From Poseidonocella sp. HB161398 (GTDB taxonomy: Bacteria; Pseudomonadota; Alphaproteobacteria; Rhodobacterales; Rhodobacteraceae): a DNA stretch of 64,000 nucleotides. The DNA is taken from the NCBI RefSeq assembly GCF_005870025.1, contig NZ_VATA01000017.1, positions 62,001 to 126,000 on the forward strand, given 5' to 3'. The translations under genes and the position numbers were made by a program. Below the pieces are notes generated by a model. That model saw only the letters and a list, made by a program, of their open reading frames with translations. It did no database searches and was not told the DNA's origin. Every line of letters begins with the position of its first letter. The stretch's first letter is position 1. Of the stretch, positions 18,120 through 27,115 are shown piece after piece.

Positions 18120-19064
18120 TCAGGCCGGCGGGGCGGGAAGCGGGGCCAGAAGATCCGCGTCGGCCACGGCGGCGCGCAGCTCGGCCATGAAGCTCAGGAG
18201 CAGCCCCGAATGCGGCACGCCGCGGCGGGTGTACATCACCGCGTTGATGTCGCAGGCCGGCAGGAAGGGGCGGCAGGCCAGATCCTCGCCGCGATGGATC
18301 GAGGCGGAATAGGGATCGACCACCGTCACGCCCAGGTTGCGCGCCGCCAGCGCCGTGGCCGTGGCGCAGTAGCGGACCTCGATCCGCGGGGCATAGACCG
18401 CGCCCACGGACTCGTAGGCGGACCGCACCAGCTGGCCGAGATTGGAGGCCGCCTCGAGCCCGATCATCGGGAAGGGCGCCAGATCGAGCGCGCTGACATG
18501 CGGCCGCGCCGCCAGCGGGCTGTCCTTCGGCATCAGCGCGACCATGTGGCTGCGCTGCAGGATGTCGCTGTTGAGCGCCGCATGGCGGCCGCGGTCGATC
18601 GCCAGCCCGATATCGGCCTGGCCGCTCTGCACCGCGTCGCGCACCTGCTCCAGCCGCCGCACGTCGAAGGCGACGGAGACATCGGGCCGCGCGTCGAGGA
18701 AGTTCCTCAGCGCGACCGGCGCCACCGAATAGCCGAGCGGCGGGGTGGCGATGATCTTCAGCCGGCCGGCCATGCCGAGCTTCATGTCGCGCGCCCGCTG
18801 GGCGAAGCCGCGCATGATGCCGAAGACGGGGCGGATCTCGGCATGGAGCGCCTTGGCCTCGGCCGTGGGGACCAGCCGCCGGCCCGTGCGCTCGAAGAGC
18901 GCGAGGCCCAGCTGGGTCTCGAGCTGGCGGATCCCGGCGGAGACCGCGGGCTGCGAGATGCGCAGCTGCTCGGCCGCCTCGACCGTGGTGGCGCAGCGCA
19001 TCATTGCCGCGAAGATCTCGAGGAGCCTCAGCGACACCTCGGGCAGGGCGTCGCCGCCGCTCAT
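18120..19064 (-). CDS. LysR-family regulator of the hydantoin operon
   Basis: The 314-residue LysR regulator has a helix-turn-helix at about residues 18-50 (MMRCATTVEAAEQLRISQPAVSAGIRQLE) and an effector domain beginning GRLKIIATPPLGYSVAPVALRNF. Its ATG overlaps the racemase stop (ATGA), so it is the last gene of the hydantoin-utilisation operon rather than a divergent regulator. The AT-rich palindromic region at 25222-25255, upstream of the first gene, is its most likely target. Confidence 0.9.
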   Translation of the reverse strand: MSGGDALPEVSLRLLEIFAAMMRCATTVEAAEQLRISQPAVSAGIRQLETQLGLALFERTGRRLVPTAEAKALHAEIRPVFGIMRGFAQRARDMKLGMAGRLKIIATPPLGYSVAPVALRNFLDARPDVSVAFDVRRLEQVRDAVQSGQADIGLAIDRGRHAALNSDILQRSHMVALMPKDSPLAARPHVSALDLAPFPMIGLEAASNLGQLVRSAYESVGAVYAPRIEVRYCATATALAARNLGVTVVDPYSASIHRGEDLACRPFLPACDINAVMYTRRGVPHSGLLLSFMAELRAAVADADLLAPLPAPPA

Positions 19065-19717
19065 CCCGGCCCCCCGGCGAGGCCGAGCGCCATGGCCGCG
19101 GCCGCCTGCACCGGGTCGATCACGGCAAGCCCGGCATCCTGTTCCAGCCGTGCCCGCACCGGCGCCATGCCCGCACAGCCCAGCACCACGGCGCCTGCCC
19201 CCGCTTCGCCGAGTTCCCGGGCCAGCGCCACGCAGCGGGCATAGACCGCCGGATCGCGCCCCGAGGCCTCGGCGGAGACGCCGGGCAGGGGCAGCTCGCC
19301 CGCCATGCGGCCCTCGACCCCCATGGCGCGGATGCGGATGCGGTGGCGCGCCACGGAGACGGGCGAGAGCGCGATGATGCCGAAAAGATCGGCCCGCGCC
19401 ATGGCCGTGAGGATCCCGGCCTCCTGGCAGCCGATCACCGGCTGCGGGACCTGCGAGCGGGCAAGGTCGATCCCGGGATCGGAGAAGCAGCCGATGACGA
19501 AGGCCGAGGCGTCCGGCCGCGACCGGGCCAGGGCCGCGACGCCGAGCCCCGCGCGCGCCACGTCCTCGTTCGTCAGGATCGTCGCCGGGCTGCCGGGCAG
19601 GTCCGTCACCTCGAAGCCCGCGCCCGCGGCCGGGGCCAGATGCGCGATGGCCTCGCGGATGCCCTCCGTCACCGCGGCGGAGGAATTCGGGTTCACGACC
19701 AGGACCGGCCCCCGCAT
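19061..19717 (-). CDS. hyuE: Hydantoin racemase (Asp/Glu racemase superfamily)
   Basis: The 218-residue protein starts MRGPVLVVNPNSSAAVTEGI, the hallmark of hydantoin racemases. Both catalytic cysteines are visible: SAFVIGCFSDPGIDLAR (near residue 75) and AVVLGCAGMAPV (near residue 180). The enzyme interconverts D- and L-5-substituted hydantoins so that a D-specific hydantoinase can use both. The ATG overlaps the hydantoinase stop by three bases, and its stop overlaps the LysR start. With the hydantoinase and carbamoylase it completes the hydantoin-to-D-amino-acid route. Confidence 0.9.
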   Translation of the reverse strand: MRGPVLVVNPNSSAAVTEGIREAIAHLAPAAGAGFEVTDLPGSPATILTNEDVARAGLGVAALARSRPDASAFVIGCFSDPGIDLARSQVPQPVIGCQEAGILTAMARADLFGIIALSPVSVARHRIRIRAMGVEGRMAGELPLPGVSAEASGRDPAVYARCVALARELGEAGAGAVVLGCAGMAPVRARLEQDAGLAVIDPVQAAAAMALGLAGGPG

Positions 19718-21171
19718 CAGCGCAGCACCGCGCCGAAATTCTGCGCAGGATCGAACTCCTTGGCCTGCCAGCCGGAGCGGCCGCGCAGATCGGCCGGTTT
19801 CCGCGCCACGAAGCGGCCCTGTCCCTCGGCGGCTTTCAGCGTGCCGTGCTCGACCACCGTCTCGCCGCGGGTCATGACGATCTCGGGCACGCCCATGAGC
19901 TCCAACCCCTCGAAGGGGGTATAGTCCATGTTGTCGTGCTGGTCGGCCAGCGTCACCTTGCGGCGGGTCTCGGGGTTCCAGATGGCGATATCGGCGTCCA
20001 TGCCGGGCGCGATCCGGCCCTTGGCGCTGCAGCCGAAGGTCTTCGCCGCGTTGGTGGAACTCAGCGCCACGAACTGCTCCAGCGTGATCCGCCCCTTGGC
20101 GACGCCTTCCGAGAACAGCCAGGGCAGACGCGCGGCGATGCCCGGCATGCCGTTGGCGATCTTGGGATAGGGCACGTCGATCCCGTTGAGGAACTTGCCC
20201 GACTGGTCGGCGCGGTAGGGCGCGTGGTCCGAGCTGACGCTTTCGAAGGTGCCCGACGCGATATGGCGCCAGAGCGCGTCCTGCGTGGCGTGGTCCCTGA
20301 GGGGCGGCGAGCAGATGTACTTCGCGCCCTCCATCCCCGGACGGTCGAGATCGTCGCGGGTCAGCGCCAGGTATTGCGGGCAGGTCTCGGCGAAAAGCTT
20401 GGCGCCCGCGAGCTTCTCGCGCTGGACGATGGCCGCACCGCCTGCGGTCGAGACATGGACGATGAACAAGGGCGCATCGACCAGCTTCGCCAGCTGGATC
20501 GCGCGGTTGATCGCCTCTTCCTCGGCCAGTTCGGGCCGCGAGATCGCATGGTATTTCGGCGCGGTCAGCCCCTTGGAAGCGAGCTGGCGGTTCATCCATT
20601 TGACCATGTCGTTATTCTCGGCATGGACCATGGTGACCGCGCCGTGCTCGCGCGCGACGGTCAGGATGTCGAGCATGCCGCCATCGCCCAGGTTCATCAG
20701 GTCATAGGTCATGAAGACCTTGAAGGAGGTGATCCCCGAGGCGAAGGCGCGCGGCAGCTGGTCCTCCAGCACCTCCGGCTGCGGGTCCGAGATGATGAGG
20801 TGCCAGGAATAGTCGATGACCGAGCGTTTCGCCCGTTCGCCATAGGTGGCGATCACCTCGTCGACCGACTGGCCGCGATGCTGGGCGGCGAAGGGGATGA
20901 AGGACGAATTGCCGCCGAACGCCGCCGAGACCGACCCCGAGAGGTAGTCGTCGGCGGTCATCACCCCCGAGGAGCTTTCCTGCGCGATATGGGCATGCGC
21001 CTCGATCCCGCCGGGCATGACGATCCGCCCGCCGGCATCGATGCGGCGGGTGCCGCCCGGCAGCCGCTCGGCCACGGCCGCGATGCGTCCGTCCCTGATG
21101 CCGATATCGCCCTGGTAGATCTCCGCGGCGGTCGCGATCGTGCCGCCATGGATGACGGTGTCGAAGTCCAT
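19717..21171 (-). CDS. hydA: D-hydantoinase / dihydropyrimidinase
   Basis: The 484-residue amidohydrolase opens hydantoin or dihydropyrimidine rings to N-carbamoyl amino acids. The binuclear-metal site is complete: His59 and His61 (EAHAHI), the carbamylatable Lys151 (SFKVFMTYD), His183 (VHAEN), His239 (HVSTAGG) and Asp315 (SSDHAPY). Residue 60 is alanine where D-hydantoinases usually have the threonine/aspartate HxH surround; the HxH itself is kept. GGGGAAC precedes the ATG at 21171, and the open frame further upstream is an artefact. It lies 17 bases after the carbamoylase gene. Dihydropyrimidine use cannot be excluded. Confidence 0.93.
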   Translation of the reverse strand: MDFDTVIHGGTIATAAEIYQGDIGIRDGRIAAVAERLPGGTRRIDAGGRIVMPGGIEAHAHIAQESSSGVMTADDYLSGSVSAAFGGNSSFIPFAAQHRGQSVDEVIATYGERAKRSVIDYSWHLIISDPQPEVLEDQLPRAFASGITSFKVFMTYDLMNLGDGGMLDILTVAREHGAVTMVHAENNDMVKWMNRQLASKGLTAPKYHAISRPELAEEEAINRAIQLAKLVDAPLFIVHVSTAGGAAIVQREKLAGAKLFAETCPQYLALTRDDLDRPGMEGAKYICSPPLRDHATQDALWRHIASGTFESVSSDHAPYRADQSGKFLNGIDVPYPKIANGMPGIAARLPWLFSEGVAKGRITLEQFVALSSTNAAKTFGCSAKGRIAPGMDADIAIWNPETRRKVTLADQHDNMDYTPFEGLELMGVPEIVMTRGETVVEHGTLKAAEGQGRFVARKPADLRGRSGWQAKEFDPAQNFGAVLR

Positions 21172-21188
21172 CTGTCCGTTCCCCTGTC

Positions 21189-22115
21189 TCAGACGTCGAT
21201 CTGGACGCCAGTGCGCGCGCAGATCAAGCCGTAATGCTCCGTCCGGCGATGCGCGGCGAAATTGAAGATCGTCGACTTGCCGAAGGCGCATTTGGCGAAA
21301 TCGGCCTCATGGGTGATCAGCTCGTCGCCTTCGCCCGTCGCGCGGGCAACGACGAAGCCGTCCGGATCGACGATGATCGAGCCCGCGAACATGTGGTTGC
21401 CGTCCTCCATGCCGCATTTGGCGACCGCCACGGCATAGGTGGAGTTCTGGTAGGCCCCGGCGCAGACCGACAGCTCGTGATGGTAGATCCGCCGCTCGAT
21501 GCCTTCCTCGGCCGAGAGGTTGTTCTGCGACGGGGTGTTGTAGCCGACCGTGACCAGCTCCACGCCCTGCAGCCCCATCACCCGCCAGCTTTCCGGCCAG
21601 CGGCGGTCGTTGCAGATCGACATGCCCATGATCGCGCCCTGGTTCCGCACCACGTTGAAGCCGGTATCGCCGGGCAGGAAGTAGCGCTTTTCCAGGTGCT
21701 GGTGGGTGCGCTCGGGCTCGTACTCTGAATGGCCGGGCAGGTGGGTCTTGCGGTATTTCAGGATGATCTCGCCCTCGGGCGAGACGATGACCGAGGTGTT
21801 GAAATGCTGCCCCTCGGGCGTCAGCTCGCAATAGCCGAAGGTGAAGCCCATGCCGTATTCCTTCGCGCGGTCGAAGAGCGGCTGCGTCGCGGCGTTCGGC
21901 ATCTCGGTCTCGAACCAGTGGTCGAACTCGGCGCGGTCCTCGGCATAGAAGCGCGGGAAGAAGGTGGTCAGCGTCATCTCGGGATAGGCGAGGTATGTCA
22001 CGCCCTTCTCATGCGCCTGGTCCATCAGGGCAATCATCCGGGCGACGACCTCTTCGCGGGTCTCGTCCTTCTGGATGCCGCCGATCTGGGCGCCGCCGAT
22101 GATCATCTTGGACAT
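21189..22115 (-). CDS. N-carbamoyl-D-amino-acid hydrolase (nitrilase superfamily)
   Basis: The 308-residue protein is close along its length to the Agrobacterium D-carbamoylase used for D-amino-acid production: ALMDQAHEKGVTYLAYPEMTLTTFFPRF, HLPGHSEYEPE, QHLEKRYFLPGDTGF, CNDRRWPESWRVMGL and FNFAAHRRTEHYGLI. The Glu-Lys-Cys triad is Glu46, Lys123 and Cys168. It cleaves N-carbamoyl-D-amino acids to the D-amino acid, CO2 and ammonia in the cytosol. AAAGGAAA lies before the ATG. It is between the ABC permeases and the hydantoinase, so uptake, ring opening and decarbamoylation are co-expressed. Confidence 0.93.
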   Translation of the reverse strand: MSKMIIGGAQIGGIQKDETREEVVARMIALMDQAHEKGVTYLAYPEMTLTTFFPRFYAEDRAEFDHWFETEMPNAATQPLFDRAKEYGMGFTFGYCELTPEGQHFNTSVIVSPEGEIILKYRKTHLPGHSEYEPERTHQHLEKRYFLPGDTGFNVVRNQGAIMGMSICNDRRWPESWRVMGLQGVELVTVGYNTPSQNNLSAEEGIERRIYHHELSVCAGAYQNSTYAVAVAKCGMEDGNHMFAGSIIVDPDGFVVARATGEGDELITHEADFAKCAFGKSTIFNFAAHRRTEHYGLICARTGVQIDV

Positions 22116-22134
22116 GGGTGTTTCCTTTCGGGGA

Positions 22135-22803
22135 TCAGTGCGCCGCGAGGCCGCGCTGGTAGCGCGAGATCAGCCGGACCAGAGGCCAGAGGATCGCGAG
22201 ATAGATCAGCGCGGCAAGCACGAGCGGCGAGGAATTGTAGGTGACGGAGCGGGCCATGTTGGCCGAATAGAGAAGCTCGGCCAGCGAGACGACGGAGGCC
22301 AGGGAGGTGAGCTTGACCACCTCGACGGTGTTCGACAGCAGATCCGGCAGGACGTTGCGCACCGCCTGCGGCAGGATCACGTGGATCATCGCCTGCGTCT
22401 GCGACAGCCCGGTGGCGCGCGCGGCCTCGGCCTGGCCCTTCGGCAATGACTGGATGCCCGCGCGGAAGACCTCGGCGTAATAGGCGGAGTTGTTGAGGAA
22501 GAAGGCGATCATCACCGCCAGGAAGGGCGTCAGGTCGAGCCCGGCGAAGGGCAGGCCGGAGAAGACGAAGACCAGCAGCACCAGCGGCGGGATCGCGCGG
22601 AAGAAGTCGATGAAGGCGAGGGCCGGCCATTTCAGCCAGCGCCTTGGCGAGAGCGCGCCGAGCGACAGCATCAGCCCGCCCGCAAGCCCCAGACCGATCA
22701 CCGCGGCGCAGAGCTTGGCCGTGATGCCCAGGCCCTTCAGCAGGAGCGGCCAGGACTTCGCCATGATCTCGAAATTCAGGAAGAGGTCGATGAAGTCGCC
22801 CAT
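22135..22803 (-). CDS. Polar-amino-acid-type ABC transporter permease (second)
   Basis: The 222-residue inner-membrane permease of the HisM/GlnP type has about five helices and the ATPase-contact EAA loop GQAEAARATGLSQTQAMIHVILPQA. It is probably the heterodimer partner of the permease encoded just upstream, from which it is separated by a single base. Together they would carry hydantoins, carbamoyl-amino acids or the parent amino-acid-like compound, judging by the operon. Confidence 0.92.
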   Translation of the reverse strand: MGDFIDLFLNFEIMAKSWPLLLKGLGITAKLCAAVIGLGLAGGLMLSLGALSPRRWLKWPALAFIDFFRAIPPLVLLVFVFSGLPFAGLDLTPFLAVMIAFFLNNSAYYAEVFRAGIQSLPKGQAEAARATGLSQTQAMIHVILPQAVRNVLPDLLSNTVEVVKLTSLASVVSLAELLYSANMARSVTYNSSPLVLAALIYLAILWPLVRLISRYQRGLAAH

Positions 22804-22804
22804 G

Positions 22805-23473
22805 TCACACTGCCCAGGAATAGCGCCGCTCGAGCAGCCGCGAAAGCAGCACGGCGGGCAGGAAGATCGCCAGATACGCGAGCGCCGCCATGGTCAGCGG
22901 CGTCGCCGAGCCCGAAAAGCTCTGCGCCGAGGAAGAGACCGAGAGGATTTCCTTCACCCCGATCACGGACCCCAGCGCGGTCATCTTGGTGATGGCGAGC
23001 GCGCGGTTCACGAGCGGCGGAATGCCCATGCGGATCGCCTGCGGCAGCGCGATCTCGAAGAGCGTGCGGGCAAACCCGAGGCCGGTGGCGCGCCCGGCCT
23101 CCCACTGGCCCTTCGGCACGGCGGTCAGGCCCGCCCAGAAGATCTCCTCGGCGAAGGCGGCGAGCACGGCGGCCAGCACCAGGATCAGCACCATCGGCCC
23201 CGAGAGGCTGATGCCGAGGCCCGGCAGGCCGAAATAGCAGATCAGGATGACGACCAGCGGCGGCAGCGCCCGGCCGATATCGGCGAAGGCGACGATCGGC
23301 AGCGTCAGGTACCAGCGACCGAGGCTGCGCAGGCAGGCCAGCGCCAGCCCCAGGGACAGGCCGAGGACCAGGATCACCGCGCTCAGCCACAGCGTCGTGA
23401 CGATGGCCGAGAGCAGATCCGGCAGGTACTTCGCCATCACCGCGCCGTTGAAGAAGGTCTCGAGGAACCTCAT
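22805..23473 (-). CDS. Polar-amino-acid-type ABC transporter permease (first)
   Basis: The 222-residue permease belongs to the same subfamily as its downstream neighbour, with EAA loop [25 protein letters not shown] and the family segment [20 protein letters not shown]. The ATG overlaps the ATPase stop (ATGA). The two permeases have the same length but differ clearly in sequence, as is usual for HisQ/HisM-like pairs. Confidence 0.92.
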   Translation of the reverse strand: MRFLETFFNGAVMAKYLPDLLSAIVTTLWLSAVILVLGLSLGLALACLRSLGRWYLTLPIVAFADIGRALPPLVVILICYFGLPGLGISLSGPMVLILVLAAVLAAFAEEIFWAGLTAVPKGQWEAGRATGLGFARTLFEIALPQAIRMGIPPLVNRALAITKMTALGSVIGVKEILSVSSSAQSFSGSATPLTMAALAYLAIFLPAVLLSRLLERRYSWAV

Positions 23474-24240
23474 TCTGCGGCCTTAGAAACGCGGGCGAGG
23501 AAGCTTTTCAGCCGGTCGGATTGCGGGTTGCCGAAGATCGCCCCGGGCGGGCCGGCCTCGACCACCACGCCGCCATCCATGAAGACGACGCGGTCGGCGG
23601 CCTCGCGGGCAAAGCCCATCTCGTGGCTGACGACCAGCATGGTCATCCCCTCGTCGCGCAGCTGCCGCATCACCTTCAGCACGGAGCCCACAAGCTCGGG
23701 ATCGAGCGCCGAGGTCGGCTCGTCGAAGAGCATCACCTTGGGATCGAGCGCCAGCGCGCGGGCAATGGCGACCCGCTGCTGCTGTCCGCCCGACAGCTCG
23801 GCGGGCATCGCATCGGCCTTGTGGGCCAGGCCGACATGCTCCAGCATCTCCATGGCGCGGGCCTTCGCCTCCGCCTTCGGCCGCTTCAGCGCGCGGATCT
23901 GGGCGAGCATCACGTTGCCCAGCACGGATTTGTGCGGGTAGAGATGGAAGCCCTGGAACACCATGCCGATCTTCAGCCGCATCCGGTCGAGCGCGGCGCC
24001 GCGGCAGTCGGTGACATGCTCGCCATCCAGGAGGATCGTGCCCGAGCTCGGCTCCTCCAGCCGGTTGCAGCAGCGCAACATGGTCGACTTGCCCGAGCCC
24101 GACGGCCCGATCACGAAGACCAGCTCGCCCGGGGCGACGCGCAGGTCGATGGATTTCAGCACCTCGGTCTCGCCGAAGCGCTTTTCCAGGCGGTTGATCT
24201 CCAGCATCGGGCGCTGGTGGACGGGGGCGGGAGCAGTCAT
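23470..24240 (-). CDS. Polar-amino-acid-type ABC transporter ATPase
   Basis: The 256-residue GlnQ/HisP-like nucleotide-binding subunit has Walker [10 protein letters not shown], a Q-loop in [19 protein letters not shown], signature [15 protein letters not shown], Walker [13 protein letters not shown] and switch histidine VVSHEMGFA. The ATG at 24240 is chosen because AAAGGA lies six bases upstream; an earlier in-frame ATG at 24282 lacks a comparable site. It powers the two permeases that follow. Confidence 0.95.
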   Translation of the reverse strand: MTAPAPVHQRPMLEINRLEKRFGETEVLKSIDLRVAPGELVFVIGPSGSGKSTMLRCCNRLEEPSSGTILLDGEHVTDCRGAALDRMRLKIGMVFQGFHLYPHKSVLGNVMLAQIRALKRPKAEAKARAMEMLEHVGLAHKADAMPAELSGGQQQRVAIARALALDPKVMLFDEPTSALDPELVGSVLKVMRQLRDEGMTMLVVSHEMGFAREAADRVVFMDGGVVVEAGPPGAIFGNPQSDRLKSFLARVSKAAE

Positions 24241-24289
24241 CTCGGGTCCTTTGTGGCCGGGCGGGACGGATCCCGCCCGCAATGGCGCA

Positions 24290-25123
24290 TCAGAAGTCGC
24301 AGGTGACCTCGTGGGCGGTGTCCTCGTAGCCGTCGAAGCCCGGCGTGCCGTAGCCCGGGGTGGGGGTGACGATGGTCGCGCCCTCGGCCGGGGTGACGCC
24401 GAACCATTTCTCGGACAGCGCCGCCATGGTGCCGTCGGTCTTCAGGCATTCCAGCACCGCGTCGATCTTGTCCCGGGTGGCGATGTCGTCCTTGCGGAAG
24501 GGGAAGGCCCAGACCAGCCCGGTCGGGTATTCGTAGCTGAGATCGATCCGCGGGTTCTGCTTGGCGGCCCAGGCCGAGGCGGTGGCGCCTGCCAGGTTGG
24601 CGTCGGCGCGGCCCGTCGCGACGGCCTCGACCGCATCGGTATTGGTGCCGTAGGAGACCACCGTCCAGCCGTATTCATCCGCGCGGTCGTTCAGGAAGCT
24701 CTCGTAGACCGAGCCCTTGTTGACGGCGATGGTCTTGTCCTTGAAGGCGTCTAGCCCGTCCATGGCGGGGCTGCCCGCGGGCACGGTGAAGGCGAAGTTG
24801 GTGTCCATGAAGCCTTCGGAGAAAAGCAGGTTCGCCGCGCGCTCCTCCGTCACCGTGGTGGGCGCGACGAGGAAGTCGTAAGTGCCGGCCTGCAGCGCCG
24901 GGATCAGCCCCGAGAACTGCGCCGCGACCACCTCCATCTCGACGCCGAGCGCCTCGCCGATGGCGGCGGCCAGGTCGACATTGAAGCCTTCGACCCCGCC
25001 GGAGAGGCTGGGCATCGCATGCGGGGCGAAGGTCCCGTCAAGCGCCACCTTGTAGCCATCGGCCTGGGCGGCAAGGGGGAGGGCGGCGGCAAGCGCCAGG
25101 GGGAGGAGGCGGATCGGCGTCAT
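24290..25123 (-). CDS. ABC transporter substrate-binding protein, family 3
   Basis: The 277-residue periplasmic receptor has a Sec signal peptide ([21 protein letters not shown]). The family-3 pattern of amino-acid receptors is seen: [24 protein letters not shown], then [24 protein letters not shown], and a C-terminal [24 protein letters not shown] six bases before the second ATG (25123) decides the start over an ATG at 25144. It is the first gene of the hydantoin operon, and the AT-rich operator region lies about 100 bases upstream. The ligand is probably a hydantoin or N-carbamoyl compound, by context. Confidence 0.92.
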   Translation of the reverse strand: MTPIRLLPLALAAALPLAAQADGYKVALDGTFAPHAMPSLSGGVEGFNVDLAAAIGEALGVEMEVVAAQFSGLIPALQAGTYDFLVAPTTVTEERAANLLFSEGFMDTNFAFTVPAGSPAMDGLDAFKDKTIAVNKGSVYESFLNDRADEYGWTVVSYGTNTDAVEAVATGRADANLAGATASAWAAKQNPRIDLSYEYPTGLVWAFPFRKDDIATRDKIDAVLECLKTDGTMAALSEKWFGVTPAEGATIVTPTPGYGTPGFDGYEDTAHEVTCDF

Positions 25124-25221
25124 GAGGGGCTCCTTGTTGGTCATGTGCTTCTTGGCATCACCGGATGCTGGCAGGCTCCAGAAGCCCGAGCCGCCGCGGC
25201 CGGAGCAATAGAATTTTGGCT

Positions 25222-25255
25222 TATAATCGATCTAGAATTATAATCTTCGATTATA
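25222..25255. promoter_or_regulatory. AT-rich palindromic promoter/operator of the hydantoin operon
   Basis: TATAATCGA (25222-25230) and TCGATTATA (25247-25255) form a perfect nine-base inverted repeat with a 16-base spacer that holds a third TATAATC (25239-25245). The stretch 25211-25258 is the most AT-rich in the neighbourhood. It lies upstream of the ABC binding-protein gene and probably combines a promoter with the LysR operator. TATAAT-like blocks could serve as -10 elements on either strand. Confidence 0.55.
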
Positions 25256-25711
25256 GATCAAGCGCCAGGTGGCGGGTGTCCGCAGCCCGGCCCGGGCGGG
25301 CCGGATACGGTGCAAGATGCTGTGGTAAAATGGTTTCTTCCGGCATCGCCGGGCGTGCGGCATGGGGGGCGGGCGCCTCCGTGCTTCCGGGGCAAAGATT
25401 TTCCGCAAGCAGCGGCCCGGCGCGGATGTCTGCGAAATAGGCAGGACGCAAATCCCGGACCGGGCGCCGCCGCTGCCAGCGCGCGGGGCCGAGTCGATCC
25501 GGTCCGGCGCCCGGCGCCCCGGCCGTCTGGCCGGGATGCGGCACGGACTGCGCCAGGCGCTGTTCCTGCCCGTCCGGGGCGGACTAAATTTTAGGCTGTT
25601 TCTTCCGGAATAGGCGGGCGCTTTCTGATCGGCCGCCCTCAGGAATTCCGGATATTGAATTTGAAAATCCCCGGCGATCTATTTCCGCCATGGGCGAGGG
25701 GAGCATGCGCC
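25256..25711. other. Intergenic region between the hydantoin operon and the MBOAT gene
   Basis: These 450 bases contain no gene that I can support. Short open frames here have no recognisable content. It must hold the MBOAT promoter: base composition falls after 25585 (AATTTTAGGCTGTTTC, and GAATTTGAAAATC near 25656). Confidence 0.4.
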
Positions 25712-27112
25712 TTGGTATTTTCAGAGCCGACATTCATTTTCTTCTTCCTGCCGTTCTTCACTGCGGCCTACCTGCTTTTCGCGCGCTGGCGCAACCCGCT
25801 CCTGCTGGCGGCGAGCCTGCTCTTCTACGCCTGGGGCGAGCCCGCGCATCTGCCGGTGCTGTCCGCGTCGATCGCGATGAACTACGGCATCGGCCTGGGC
25901 ATCGACGCCGCCCTCCGGCGGGGTGGATCCGGCCGGGCCATGCTGGCCCTGGGCGTGACGGCCAATCTCTGCCTGCTGGGATGGTACAAGTATCTCGGCT
26001 TCTTCCTCGAGACCGCCGGGGTCGCGAATGCGGCGCAGATCGCGCCGGAGCTGCCGGTCGGCATCTCGTTCTTCACCTTCCAGGCGCTGTCCTACCTGAT
26101 CGACCTGCGCGCGGGCCGGATCGGCGTGCAGCGCAGCCCGCAGCGGCTCGCGCTCTACATCTCGATGTTCCCGCAGCTGATCGCCGGTCCGATCGTCCGC
26201 TACGCCGAGGTCGAGACCGCCCTGGCAGAGCGCCGGATCCGCGCCGAGGACATCGCCATCGGCATGCAGCGCTTCGTCACCGGCCTGGCGAAGAAGGCGC
26301 TGATCGCCGATCCGATGGGGCTGACCGCGGACCGGATCTTCGCCATCCCGGATGCGGGGCTGGCCCCCGGGACGGCCTGGATCGGGGCACTGGCCTATAT
26401 GCTGCAGATCTATTTCGATTTCTCGGCCTATTCGGACATGGCCATCGGCCTCGGCCGGATCCTCGGCTTCCGCTTTCCGGAGAATTTCGACCACCCCTAT
26501 GCCGCGCGCTCGGTCACCGGGTTCTGGCGGCGCTGGCACATGACCCTGTCGGGCTGGTTCCGCGACTATCTCTACATCCCGCTCGGCGGCAACCGGCGCG
26601 GCCCGCTGCGCACCTATGCCAATCTCGGCATCGTCTTCCTCGCCACCGGGATCTGGCATGGCGCGGCCTGGACCTTCGTGCTCTGGGGGCTCTGGCATGG
26701 CGCCTTCCTGGTGGCGGAGCGGATGGCGCCCGCGCGCTGGCGCCGGGCGGTGCCCGGGCCGCTGGCGCGGCTCGGCACGCTCCTGGCGGTGCTTTTCGGA
26801 TGGGTGCTCTTCCGGGCGGACGGGACCGGGCAGGCGGCGGCCTTCTGGTCGGCCATGCTAGGGCGGACGGGACCCGAGGCGGGCTTCTATCCGGCCGCGT
26901 CCTTCTTCGACGCCTACATCCTGACGGTGATGGCGGCAGGCGCCTGCCTGTGCGTCCCCGTCGTCCCGCGGCTGGAGGCCTGGCTGCGTCCGCGCCTGCC
27001 GGGCGCGGGCTGGGTCGCGGGGCGCACGGTCATGGCCTGGGGGCTCTTCTCGGCCTCGATCGTCTCGCTCGGCGCCGCCTCCTACAGTCCCTTCATCTAT
27101 TTCCGGTTCTGA
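25712..27112 (+). CDS. MBOAT-family O-acyltransferase, AlgI-like
   Basis: The 466-residue polytopic membrane protein is of the AlgI type, which moves acetyl groups across the inner membrane to acetylate an extracellular polysaccharide. Family landmarks are LVFSEPTFIFFFLPFF at the start, WYKYLGFF, PVGISFFTFQALSYLID, FPQLIAGPIVRY, YFDFSAYSDMAIGLGRILGF, FWRRWHMTLSGWFRDYLYIPLGG (with the active-site-region histidine) and the catalytic-region GIWHGAAWTF. The start is taken as TTG at 25712: it restores the usual MxFSEPTF opening and has GAGGGGAG about eight bases upstream. An ATG at 25655 is in frame but would add a non-family extension. It is followed after three bases by its AlgJ-like partner. 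Confidence 0.93.
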   Translation: MVFSEPTFIFFFLPFFTAAYLLFARWRNPLLLAASLLFYAWGEPAHLPVLSASIAMNYGIGLGIDAALRRGGSGRAMLALGVTANLCLLGWYKYLGFFLETAGVANAAQIAPELPVGISFFTFQALSYLIDLRAGRIGVQRSPQRLALYISMFPQLIAGPIVRYAEVETALAERRIRAEDIAIGMQRFVTGLAKKALIADPMGLTADRIFAIPDAGLAPGTAWIGALAYMLQIYFDFSAYSDMAIGLGRILGFRFPENFDHPYAARSVTGFWRRWHMTLSGWFRDYLYIPLGGNRRGPLRTYANLGIVFLATGIWHGAAWTFVLWGLWHGAFLVAERMAPARWRRAVPGPLARLGTLLAVLFGWVLFRADGTGQAAAFWSAMLGRTGPEAGFYPAASFFDAYILTVMAAGACLCVPVVPRLEAWLRPRLPGAGWVAGRTVMAWGLFSASIVSLGAASYSPFIYFRF

Positions 27113-27115
27113 CAG

